64,000 nt of DNA. It comes from Gonatopus flavifemur. Lineage: Eukaryota; Arthropoda; Insecta; Hymenoptera; Dryinidae. Shown here piece by piece: positions 33,871 to 46,900 of the stretch. Numbering within the stretch: position 1 is the first letter of the stretch; the number at the start of each line of letters is the position of its first letter. Both the position numbers and the translations under genes were made by a program. The stretch lies in the NCBI GenBank assembly GCA_018340375.1, contig JAFFJZ010000001.1, positions 55,668,001-55,732,000 on the forward strand. Direction: 5' to 3'. A model generated the notes under the pieces. It saw only the letters and a program-made list of their open reading frames with translations. It did no database searches and had not been told where the DNA came from.

Positions 33871-36084
33871 AAAAATCAGATTCAAAGTCTATCCGTTTTT
33901 TACTTTCCGTAATCAACTTCGGTTTGCAATCGAAAGCAGGGTACCAATTCATCTTGGATTGTGGTAATTCATGTATATGATAACTATCTTCTTCTAGGTA
34001 ATAATTCAGTCCTTGATTCTTTCAAACGAATTTTGCTTCCAATTCAAATAATGAATTATTTAAAGAATGTGTAATTATCAATTTTTGAACAATAATATAG
34101 GTAGCAATTGTATTGATTATATAAAAACTTCAATACTCGATGTTAAAGGGAAAAGCAAATTTGTACATACTCATTATTTACAATCTTCTTGTTTTTGCGG
34201 AAAGAATTTTTATGTGTGGATATTGAATAATCTAGGGTATTAAAATATAATTATAAAAAAATTACACTGATATGCTTTCGTGGTTTTATAAAGAGTTGAC
34301 AAATGATCTTCGAATAAGAGAATAAATAAGTTTCTCATTTAAGAACAATGAACCGCTTATTGGAGATTGATTTTCACGTGATATTGTGCGTTATTTTCAC
34401 TTGTAGCTGGATTAATTTTGAAGATTAACAGCTATCGTGAGACTATCGATATTATATAGACTATTCACCTACTATCGATTGTGTGTATGTGTGTACATTA
34501 CTTTGTTCCGACAAAGAGGTTGAAACTAAATTCAATCGAGGTGAAAAATGGTGTTTCATCCAAAAACGTATCCTCGCTTCATCTGAATACAAATAACAAG
34601 AAAGTCCTGAGTTCTATTCATATTTTGAATCCATCGATAATATTATCAGCATTTTTGTCGACCACCGAAAGGCGAGAACGAAACGGCTAATCAAATATTT
34701 TACAAGGATTTTTTGTGTTATAATCATAATAGCACCATCTGTGATTTATTGGATTTTGAAAAAATACATCGCATCGAGTGGATACCAGCGTTCGACTGGG
34801 ATCGTATCTTCTTTGCGTAAAAGTTGTTTCAATATTTTATCAAGCGTTTCACTATTTATATTTCTGTATTGCTTCATTGCATATTATTACCTTACCAAAT
34901 ATGTTAGTAAGTATACAAAATGTTATTACAATTTTTGAGCATTTTCTGTATATCACGCATATTTTGTCTTTAGCTATTGATATTTTCATCTTTAACGTAC
35001 GTTTAAACATTGAACGAAAAAATTCCACCATTCGTGCTTGATAAGGTATTTCTGTTGTAAATTTTTCAATCTCTTCGGACAATTATTTTAGGAATAAAAA
35101 ATATATACTACCGGTGTATATACAATTCTGTTCAGTTCAATTTGAAATTTTAATCTTCAAGGAATAACTTGGATAACAATGCAAATTTAGATGAGATTTC
35201 ATCACATTTCGATATCATTCGACAGGTTATTATGATACGTAATTTTGATATATTAAGTAATTAAATATACTATAGTGTTATTTCAATATTATTTGTCTGT
35301 AGAAAAACAATTGTACAATGATGCAGTAAACAGTGATGTTACAACAAGTGTTCTAATGTCAATTCAATCATCAACACCTTTTGATTGACAAATACAAATA
35401 TATCTCGGAGTACAATACGGTACGAGAAACTGAGGATCAATAAAAACATTCAAACTGCTTTTGTCCAAGATAGTCGATTCGTGAAATTCTAATAATAGAG
35501 AGTTTGTATACTAATTCAGAGCCAAACAATCATTTATGCGTACCGTGTTACATCAGAGATATCTGTATTCTATTTTAATATTGGATGTATTTATGATAAA
35601 ATCCACGTAGCACCCTAGTATATAGTGAATACTCAACACCTACTTTACAAATTGAAGAATCGTTGAATTCAATTTCATCTTATAATGCTTTAGATGAATT
35701 TCAGAATAGATTTAACGGATATTTTGTCTCGTTTTACAAATTTTGATTTCGTACATCTTTTTAGAGGTCAAATCTTTGTTGAACAAATCTTATCATGATA
35801 TTGATATGAGTTTGTTGAACAGAATTTATATCAAATAGATGCTGAAATTTGAGAATAAAACTAGTATAGAGCGTCACATACATTGATCACTGATCTCACT
35901 TCTATATGCGGTTTCTATTCTACAGTTTATAAATTAAATCAGAATTTCTTCTACAAATTCTTATATTTCAAATAATTAAATTTCCGATTTAAAAAAAGAA
36001 AAAAAAAAGAAAAATATCACATATGTAATGAATTACAAAAAAATGTCCATTATTTGTTACAACATCGACGAAGTAGGATACCTT

Positions 36085-39000
36085 TTATACGCATATCGTG
36101 GGACATTCGTAGCATAAATTAACGTTGACTAATTGTAGAAGGGGCGAGATTTCAAACTTGCCGATAACCACTGAAGTTCCTCCGATGAACACTTGAAGCA
36201 CCGTATTATTAGTGCGATTGTTGGCAGCATCTACAGCTGCGTTGACGGTTTTGTTTGTAATTCTTTTGCAACCAGACAGATCGAGATACTCCAGATTAGG
36301 ATTGAGATGAACCAAAAGACAAACACCCTCGTCTGATAATAAATCACACTTTTGGCATTTCAGCTTTCTCAAATTATGCATCCCCTCTAAACCTTCGTCT
36401 GTAATTTCTGTCATATCGTTCATTACCAAATGCTCGAGATGTGGTAACGTTGCGACAGCCGATAAACCTTTGTTCGTAATTGCTGGAATACCTAAGAATA
36501 ACGATATGCGAGTAAATATTTATTTCACTGTAGTTCAATTCAACTCTATATGACCTTGAACTGCAAGAATTTTGCCAAACCTCATAATTAGGTTTGTTTA
36601 AAAATGAGTTTCTAATTAAAAGAGAAATAAAAAACCAAAACACTCACCAGAAATGTCGAGAAAAGTGAGTTTTGTGCATCTCGAGGCCAGAACAACGAGA
36701 AAATCATCGGTTACCACATTGTTCCTACTGATATTAAGTTTCTCAAGGTTCACAAGGTTTGCGATATGATGTAGAATATCAGGATACAAGTATTTAAACC
36801 ACAATAAAAATTTCCCAGTGAGTTCTAAGGTTTTGAGATTCTGACAATGCGTGCCGATAGCTTTTATCAAATAATCGGTGAAACAAGAACATTCCTTGAT
36901 GGATAAACTTTTCAAATTTTTCAATTTGGATAATGCCTGCAACAGAAACAATTCAATAAATATCGATTCAAAGGCAGAGAAAGATGAATACACGAGATTC
37001 GAGGCTTACTTGGGAAAAAAGAGTCGTTGGAACGTCGAAACAATTCTTCAAAACGATTTCTTCGATCGAATCGACAGGCAAGTGTAATAAACATTTGGAA
37101 ATGTTACTGTTCATCACTTTAAGATATCTCAATTTTTCATTGGTTTTGAATAATTTCGTCAAATAATTATCACAACCAGATGTAATACCGCTCAAACTGA
37201 ATTTTGTAATATTGTGACAATTTTGCATCAAAGAACTGATGCCAGCTGGAGTTATCGTAAGCCCGGTAACGTCAATTACTTGGAGATTTGGGCAAAATTT
37301 CCCAACGATAGGCAGGGCGCTCTGATTCAGATTATGAGATATGTTTGCGAAATCTATATGGGTCAAAAACTTTCCGCATCGCATCAATACTTTACGTAAA
37401 TTCCCTGTCACTATTTCGGTTTGTCCTAATCCAGGAGATGTTCCCCACGTCGATGAAGATAAATCCAACCTTCTCACCGCGTGCCAAGATTCTTGGCTGA
37501 CTGCTTTCCAACGTTTACATACTACAATAGAAAAATTTATATTATAAATTCAATTCACGGTAATTATCATCAGATATGGGTTGATGTGAATCCTCAAGAC
37601 ATTTCGTAGTCCTCAATATGTTATTTGAAATGTAAAGCAAGGTCTGTTTCACTTCTCGTATTTTATCTTTCGATAAGATAGGTAGAACAATCCAGCAACT
37701 TTGAGAGCAACGAAATGTCTTTGAAATAGTTATTCGCAATGGTTGATGCACTTTGTAATGAAACATTAAAGATTAGTAGGTAGTAGTTTCCACTAATTTA
37801 TCTTCTTATTTCAATAAATTTGATAATTTGTTGAAATTTATTATTCCATTGGAAAGGGAATAGAAGAAGAATTAGTAGTTTATCATCTTTTTGATAACTT
37901 TCTGTCATTGATTCATCAAAATTTTCATGAGAGCTGTAAAAACCGGTATTGTGAATTTTCAACTTTGAAAAATTACTTCAAAATTAGTAATATTTTGGTA
38001 AAGAATTGATGTGTTATGCGTGGGTGAACGTTGTTGCACTAATTTGAGGAATGCAAAGAAAATACTGAAAAGTACATAAGACTGATTCCAAAATATTTAT
38101 CAACCAAAGGCATTCTCATGAGATCATTTTTTAAATAAGCACTGATTATAAAATTCAAGTATTCTGTTGTAGCAATACAATTTCTAAAGCTTACATTCAT
38201 CACGGTGTTTTCTTCTATAATCATTTATATAAATTCAATTTTTGATACTTCCAACTTCAGTATTTTCTTTTTTACTATGGTAAACTTTTTTCAAAATTGA
38301 TGATGTTTTTGTTCTAAATGAGCACATTTGAAGGATGCACTTGAACGTATTTTTAAGATCACATATCTCTTGACCTAGAAAGAAAAATAATCTCACATTA
38401 ACGTTTTCAAATACAAATGTTGAAGATATCGTGCTAGAGATCAAAACTTCAATAGATTTGTATAATGGATTTTCATAAAATGAATATCGAATTTCTATTC
38501 AAAGTAATTAATACGAATATTGAAAAAATTCGTAAAAGAATAAATGAATTTGATAAATCATTGGAAACCTTGAGTACAATATTTGTTAAAATTTATTAAA
38601 AGTGTATGATACAAGTATGAATTATTACCTCTCTCCACTCTAACTCGGTCCATAATAGGTAAACAGAGGAATATATGCATCAAACAGTCGTCATTCAGCA
38701 TATTCATTGATACACGTGTATCATCAAAATACACTGACTCTTCTCCATTTGCGTTATCTTGTGTACTATCCTCGTTGGCATTATCATTTACTTCCGATCC
38801 ATCCTTTCCTCTGTTTTCTTTATAAAATTTGAAAGATTTACATTCTACGCTGTCAGGTTGATGCCACGAGTCTGCTGGCATCACTCTCAAATATCTATTA
38901 TGTATTTCAATTCTTTTTTGCATTCCATCCGCTCTAGCTCTAGAAAATAAAGAGAATTCATTAATTTCTCTAAATTAACATAAACGTTTCGATTCTTACT

Positions 39001-39461
39001 TTTTTGCATCCATCATGTTTTTGAAAGTCACAAAAGCATAGTTATTTCCACTCGCATTTCTTTTGAGATAACAACTTTCGACGGGACCATATCTGGAGAA
39101 AAGAGTACTTAAATCGGTATAAGTTGTCTGTGGAAGAAAACAGAAAGTTTAGTAATTTCTTGAATAATCAAATTTCATAAAATCAATGATTAAATATAGT
39201 TGGCTATAAACTCACTCTTTGGGCTAAATTGCCAATAAAAAGTTTTCGAACGGGTACACCATCCACCATTAGAGATGAACTATCTTCCACAGAAGAGCAA
39301 TTATTTGGAAGTGCTTGAATGTGTACAAAAATATAAATTTTAGTCTCACCCTGTGGTGTTTGAATAATAACAAATAATTATTATAATAATTTACCAGTAT
39401 CCGCAGCAATCCTTAATCGACTCAAGATGTTACAAAATTCACTATAAATATTGTCATCCAT
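36085..39461 (-). CDS. RRM + F-box + leucine-rich-repeat protein, 603 aa, seven coding exons
   Basis: The exons are 39461-39395, 39313-39216, 39127-39000, 38939-38629, 37521-37010, 36936-36648 and 36491-36085; together they make 1,812 nt, 603 residues plus stop. An RNA-recognition motif lies at about residues 45-122, with RNP2 KLFIGNL (46-52) and RNP1-like NNYAFVTF (83-90). An acidic linker follows, then an F-box at about 176-215 (LNDDCLMHIFLCLP, ending VCKRWKAVSQESWHAV). LRRs of the cysteine-containing/AMN1 type run from about 230 to 590 (NLQVIDVTGL, NLEYLDLSGC). By family knowledge, the F-box binds Skp1 and the LRRs bind substrate in an SCF ubiquitin ligase; the RRM suggests RNA or RNP recognition. 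The acceptor of exon 2 (CATTCAAG) is the weakest junction; the rest are canonical. The domain combination is unusual and I cannot name an insect symbol for it. Confidence 0.85.
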
Positions 39462-42400
39462 AGTTGTGAATACTTTATTGAATATATTGAATGGAATATT
39501 ATGAATAAATTTCACTATATAACTGTGCTGTTAAAAAATCGCTTCTGAGTATTCAATAACTCCTAGTGTTGTTTTCATGTTCTTGCTGAATACACACTTT
39601 CTCAACACTATTGTTGTCTGTGTAAATTAAATATGCATGTGAATCAAAAGTGTAATGAATAGTTGGATATTAATCACTGTCATTTGAAAATATAGTTTTA
39701 GTGAATCAACTGATGAGGGGATTTTCAGGTCTGAAGAATCACATACATGTGCTTGACAGATGATAAGGAATCTTAGAACTTAGGAGATGTACTATCGAAT
39801 ACTGAGCGTGAGATGTGAACAAGAGGTAGGAATGATTTGGATTTTTGCCACCAGAGTGACGAGGATTTTGCAGCTGAATTTGTTTCTTGAATTTAACAAT
39901 AGATGCCTCCACGGATCAAATATGAATTTTCATTTTAGCCAAGAGGGGTAATTCAATTATTTTATCTAATAAGAAACTTTGTATTTAAAATTCAAATTTC
40001 TTTGAATATTTAAATAAAAAAAAGATTTTAGTGAATCATAAAAAATGAAACATTTCAAAAATAAAAAATATTACTGTCTTGAAAGTGCTTCAAGATCTTA
40101 GAGAAGAGTTTCATTCATTGTTAGGATTAGAATTTACAATACAGCGTATTTTGATACAGAGTAAATTTATTTCATTAATCATAACATTTATATGTTTTAT
40201 AGATACTATGGTTTTCAGTATGCACAGCTTTGCAGAGGGAATGTGCATGTGGAATAATGAGTGCTTGTAGAATTCTGATTTCTTTCACGCGTTTTCCCCT
40301 TTCTTTTTTTTTGTCAAATTCGATTTCTTGATAAAAACTAATCATTCTAATAATATGAGTGTATTCATATTTATACATTCAATAGCATGACGGTCTCTTA
40401 TGAACTAAACAATAAAACATTCTCTCGCCAATACGTTTACGAGGATTACTCTACAGTGGCATATAGCAATTACATACATCATTAGTTATTACTCTGATTA
40501 ACTATGAGACATATAAACATAATATGAAACATCAGTCCTTTGGCGTCTTACGCTTAGGCACATTAGCGAGTTTTCTCACCGTGCTTTGCAAACATCACAA
40601 TATGCAGTCCGATACATTTTTTAAGCCAGAATCGGAGGAGGCTGATATTTATGTTCTTTTAGTCACATGGAGAGAACGAAAAAACAATGTACATTCCACA
40701 AGCGAATAACGATTATCCTATGCATATATGTTAAAATCTATTTCCTTATATATTTTTCTTCTCAACAGTAATATTTTTCTCATTTCTGTTTTGATACATC
40801 TGCAGTATGTTTTTGTTTTTTTAAATCCTACTTACAAGAAAAAGCAATCACCGATGTTGACAATTGCACATGAAGAAATTCCAACCGATCTTTCGAAGAG
40901 ATGCAAATTACTTTCTTATCTCTAATACTATTCAAACATCCTTCCAATGTGACCCATGCACGGTCATATATTACACGTGAACACATAAAGATAGGTGAAA
41001 TTCATATTTCCCAGGGTATATACAGATATTTGAATGTATTCATATCAGAAAGAATATACCGGATCCCTTTTCTTTACATTTGGTTGTGTTACGTGAAGAA
41101 ATATCCTGTATATACTCTTTGATTTTCTTTTCAGCTATCCACAAATACATTTTATAAATATTTCACGTTCAAGTGAAAATGAAAAATATGCTTCATAATA
41201 ATATCCACACAATACTTCCAACTTATTGCTAAAACTTAATATTAGCACTGTGGGGATGTGATTTAAACGTAAAACTACTTACAGAAAATAGTCTAAACTT
41301 ATGAATAATAAATCTTATTTAAATGTATACAATTCAATTTCGATATTCAAATTCGACTTTTGTGTTGTCTCTCTTTCAAATGATTCATTGAACAATCGAG
41401 AGAGAAAGTTTTTGCAAATTTTCCCCTCAAAATTTCAATATCCTCGTGATATAGGTTTCGATTCGTCATGTGACCAGTTGAAATCATCGAAAGGGACTAA
41501 AACTTGAGTACTGCTCGATTTCTTCCCTAGATAATAATAAAAAAAAAAAACCATAAAATTATCTTTGTGACTTACGCGATATTTTGTATATTGCTGAATC
41601 AGAAATGAGCCCATTTGAATTTCCTTTGTACCCAGCGGCTATACACTCGTTTGCCGCGTTCAAGAAAAAACATATTGACATTCGGTATTTATTCGATGTA
41701 TCGATCGCGAAATCTTATTATTTTATCTTATCCTCCTGTCGAAGATCGCTACAAATTGAAACGCTGACAAGCATCGATTATAATACGAAAGAATAAATAC
41801 CTGGTGAATATGTATTTTACAATTTGTACTCCACTTTTCTGCCCATCTTTATTCTCGTCTAAGATCCGCAAGCAAAAATCACTTTCTATGATCATTTACA
41901 GGATATTCGTATTACACATGATGCCTAATTTATTATTTCAGGACAATTATCTTCGTAGTATTATATGATTTTCCTATTTTTAATATATTCGAAATTTGAT
42001 TATCGCTTTGATGAATTTTTATCAAATTAATCTACAGAATTAAATCTGCAAATTTAACAGATACTTGTGAAAATCTCTCTATCCATACATGTTTTCTCTT
42101 TTTCCGATTGAAAAAAAAAACGTCTATTCCAAAATACGATTCACACTCATCTTCGAAATCAGAAAGAAAATAAATATGGATTTTCTCTATTCGGTGAATA
42201 TATTAACACAGTATAAAAATTGCGGATAAATGAATTGCACAAGTATTTACAACAAGTATCTGTAAATGAATTGATTCCTACAATGGGGTGTCAAAGTGAA
42301 AAATCATATGATTCTTCTGTGTTTACCAACAATAATGAAACTGATATGATAATCTTTTCAATGAAAATAAGATATTATTGACGTGCATTATAGATTCTAT

Positions 42401-43988
42401 TCTTTTCATTATAAAATATTTTGTATATTTGGAAATGATATAACAACCCCATTTTAAATGACAAATTCTGGCATAAATTATTCAGATGATTATTCACTTT
42501 CCAACTTTCCAACTTTCTTGAAGAATCGATACAAAAATTACATTTTGAATCATTGAATGCACAATAATGTCTCGATGATGTGAACAACATTCTAAAAATG
42601 TCAGGTACAATTATTACAAACGTGTTAAATTGAACAATTGAATAAAGTTTTCAAATTGGATCAATCGTTCGGTTATCGACGATATAAATATATCATTTAT
42701 CTGAAAAAAACAATGGTTGTTATTTGTCAGGAATTCGATAACCTCATCATTCATCCGTTTTTTTCTTTATAAATCCATAGCTACTCGTGTGTATGAATGT
42801 GTGTGTGTACAAGTTTCTAATGTCATCACAGGAAATACATCTCATTCTCGAGTTTATAATAATAACCAAACTTATATTACAAGTTCTTGTTGTTTTATCT
42901 TACATACTTTCAATAAAATAAAATATAACGTAACTGATCGTTACTTTGGAAACAAATTCAAGTACAGTGGCGTTTGATGATCACATTCTTCATAAATAGT
43001 TACACACCGAACAATATTATCTTATTTAAATGTCGTCGTTTTTGTTTGCGTTACATTGTCAACTGTTCCCTTATCATTATAGAAGCGATAGTAGAAAATT
43101 GAATTCATCGACTGTATTGAATTATAAGTCTTTTAACCAGAACATTCCTCAAAACAATTTGGCAAAGTTTATCATAAGATTCGGCTTTGTGTATTCTTAT
43201 AGGAGGTAATTTATTGTACAAACGAGATTTCGGTCGTTCATCGTAATTCACGGTAATTCGAAAGAATTTTTCAAACAGGGGCAACATTTTATTTTAAAGT
43301 ATAGATTTCACAGATCTAGTAGCACAATTTGCGATGGTATGTACAGTAATTCATAAAAAAATAAATTATTTTCATTGTTTTTCAATTGAATGTTGATAGA
43401 GTTGTCTGTGAGTTTAAAACATTTCAAATATTCAACGCTTTTTGTATCGATAGAATGATTTATTTGATTGAATCGTCATTTCAAATCAAGATTTTTACGA
43501 CAAGAGAAGAAATTTGAGAAATTCGTGTCTCGTCGAGACATCAATTTATTAAATCATCAACGAGATCTCACGTTTTAACGAGCACTCATGCGCTCTTTTA
43601 TCGATCTCTTTCTTTTCAATTGCTTGAATCGACACTTCATTATTCGCTCATCTGATTCGATCGAGCGATTAACGAAATGTAACATCCTAGTTTGAATTAT
43701 ATCCACGATTTCGATACTATAATGAAGATATAACAACTTAGTATCTTTATCACAGATATTTTGTGTATTTTGAAATACCGAATAAATATTTGCCCTTCAA
43801 AATTTGTTCATATATTTATTCACGAAGGTGGGAGGTTCCCAACAAGGGAGAGAAAAATCATTCTTACGATAAATGAATAAATAATGAATACGCCACTGTC
43901 AGGATTCATTTAACGTTATTAACACAGAAATAACTTAGGAGTACTGAACGCGTATATACGTGGTCAAGTATGTAAGAGTTACATTTAT
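39462..43988. other. Intergenic sequence between the RRM/F-box/LRR gene and Dsor1, no supported gene
   Basis: The longest plus-strand frames (about 60-86 codons) show no domain, no splice partners and no bias distinct from background. It should contain the promoter of the RRM/F-box/LRR gene just above 39461 and the 3'UTR of Dsor1 below 43989. A GTGTGTGTGT run lies near 42805. Confidence 0.5.
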
Positions 43989-46900
43989 TCAGGATTGTAC
44001 ATTCGCTAAACGTGTTGGCGTGGTTGGCTGAAGATCCATTGTGCGACACACCCAACTCGCTATGTCCACGTTTTCCGATTCTGCTTTCTTTATCCACTCA
44101 TGATTCTGAAGTTTAAATTATGTTTATTAGTTCGTTTGTTTTGCAGGCTCAACCACTTTTACTGCTTTTGATATGAATTATTTTCAATTATATCGTGATT
44201 ATACAACATCAGTCAGTTAAACATACCGCTTCTAACATTTCACATATTTTCGATTTTTATTCATGAAAGATATGAATATATTTATGATTTTTCATATCAA
44301 TTTGCTGTAATGTAACATAATACATACCATTAAAGTTTTCAAGTCCGCCCTTTCAGCAGGGTTCTTTTTTAAACATCGATCGACAAAATCTGTGAAACTA
44401 TCGCTGAAAAATCCAGCTGGCAGTTTAGGCGGTGGTTCATTTACAATATAATCCAACAACTCGAATATCGCCATCGGCCTAGGACTACTTGCACCTAAAA
44501 ACGTGTATAAATTCTGATAGAATAGTTTGAATAGAGAAAAATGATTTCTTTTTCAAATTGGACCTAAATTAACCGTGTTTCTGGTTTATTACTTTCTGTT
44601 GATCCGTTACTAGCCATCTGAGTATATGGGAAATTATACTAACTGTGTCCAGGAGATTGAGTTGGCGTCGATGCGCTATTCGTAGCAGAACTTTCTGCGG
44701 GTGGTTGTGGATTTCCTTGCGATCCAAATATCGACGCTAACGTTTTGTCATCCGGAGGAGGAATTGGATACATTCCAATGGCCATTTCGACAAGAGATAA
44801 TCCCAACGACCAAATATCGCTTTGCACGGAATAATGTGTACCTTGAAGTCTTTCAGGCTGAAATGATGGAATGAAAAATTAAGTTGTAATATTAGATACG
44901 TTTTTCTTCAGTGAAAAAATATAAACAAACATGATTCTTACCGACATATAACTCCTTGTACCGACAAATGAATTAGCCATAGAATCAATTAATTGACCAG
45001 ACACTCCAAAATCACAAATTTTGATCTCTCCAGCGCTATTTACTAAAATATTGCTAGGTTTCACGTCTCTGTGCATGATGGCGTGCTTGTCTCTCAAATA
45101 ACTCAAACCTTTCAAAACCTGTAAACAATATTTTCATTTTATTTGTCGTCCATGTGCATTTAGATACAGTAACTTTCAATATTTTTTAATAAATTCATAT
45201 TTACGGAGTGTTAGAAATGTTATTTAATAAGAAATGATGCGAGTTACCGACGCTATTATTCCCTTAAACTTAAAAAACTATAAAAAATAAAAAATTGAAT
45301 ATCGGAAACAATACGATTCACTTCACAGTAGTTTACGATCCTTTTAATGTTTGTGATAAGGTGAATAGTATAAATAAATCAAATGAGAAGAAAAATATGC
45401 GTTCGAGTACTTCCAAAACTCCAGAATCAGGTCACAACACATCGCATGGACCGATACCAAAAAGAAAATTAACGGCCGCCGAATTACAGGATTTGCATCA
45501 AGAATTTCATACCAACGATCACTTGATTCCCCTACAAGCGTTATGCGAGAAGTTAAAAACCGATACGACAAGAGGTTTAACGGAGGCACAAGCTGAAGAG
45601 AATATCTTGAGGGACGGGCTCAACGCGTTGAGTCCCCCACAATTGACTCCTCAGTACATCATATTCTTACAATCCATGTTTTACGGATTCGCCGGTTTAC
45701 TGTGGGTTTGTGCGGTCTTGTGTTTTTTCCTGTATTTTCTCGAGATAATGCTTTACGACGATCATACCGAAAATACCCAATGGCTTGGGGTGATCATTGT
45801 CGTCATTTGCATCACTTCTGGATTATTTTCTTACATACAACAGAGTAAAAATACCAAGATAATGGAATCTTTTGCAAAAATGGTACCCACCTTTGCCACC
45901 GTTATAAGAGACGGAAACAGAACACGAATGGTAACCGAAGATTTGGTTGTCGGAGATTTAGTAGAAATAAAATTAGGAGATAAAATTCCAGCTGATATAC
46001 GAATAATAGAATGTCAAGAATTGAGAGTAGAAAATTCTAGTCTCACCGGAGAGAGCGAAGCCGTACCGTGCACCGATTATCCTACCGATAAAAATCCTTT
46101 GGAATCATCGAATCTTGCTTTCTTCTCTACATTTGCCGTAACTGGGACAGGTAATGAAAATACCTCAGTTGTAATTTGAGTTATTCGAGTTCTTGACTTT
46201 GCTCTTGCTTTTGAAATCTCAGGTAAAGGGATAGTCATCGCCACTGGAGATCGAACGATGATCGGTAGATTGGCTGGATTGACTTCTCAACTCAAAAAGA
46301 TAGATCCACCGATAGCCAAAGAGATAAAAAACTTTGTTCACATTATAGCCGTGGTTGCTTTTGTCTTTGGAATACTATTCTTTTTCTTATCTCTAATGAT
46401 AGAACCTAGTTTTCTGAAGGCATTTACGTATTTGCTTGGTATCATCATAGCGAATGTACCAGAAATTTTATTAGTCGTTGTAACCACGTGTTTAGGATTG
46501 ACTGCTCAAAAAATGGCAGCCAAGAATTGTCTTGTAAGAAATCTGGCAGCGGTTGAAACCCTTGGATCCACATCCACCATTTGTTCTGACAAAACTGGAA
46601 CTCTAACGCAAAACAAGATGACAGTTTCAAATTTGTGGTTCGGCCATACCAGGTTAGAAAATTCGAACATGAGATGTCTTTGAATTTCCATCCCCCACAA
46701 GTTTCAATATTTGAACATTTCAATGAAACAGATACCATTTTCCCCCTGGGGAAAAAATCGGAATAGAGATGGATCTTTTAATGGAAAAGTCAGCGTTCAA
46801 TGTGGTATTGAAAGACGCTACTCTGTGCTTGCGAGCGAATTTTAAAGCGGAATCCACCCTTGTTGCGAGTACGATAGACGAGCGAGAAGTCATCGGGGAT

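Larger units (their letters stand above)
31693..36084. other. Intergenic sequence with MITE fragments, no supported gene
   Basis: Contains two MITEs and a dispersed repeat listed separately. Plus-strand frames at 34481-34690 and 34741-35041 are short and overlap in different frames without domains. A poly-A/GA tract lies at about 35990-36015. Confidence 0.5.

Noticed and set aside
44580..44640. Possible extra Dsor1 exon (ATGGCTAGTAACGG) between exons 6 and 7
   Set aside because: Including it causes a stop in frame. Joining exon 6 directly to exon 7 restores the MEK sequence with matching phase.
45295..45396. Upstream extension of the ATPase open frame
   Set aside because: It has no ATG (begins TTG) and no similarity to Na+/K+-ATPase N-termini. 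The ATG at 45397 gives normal length.
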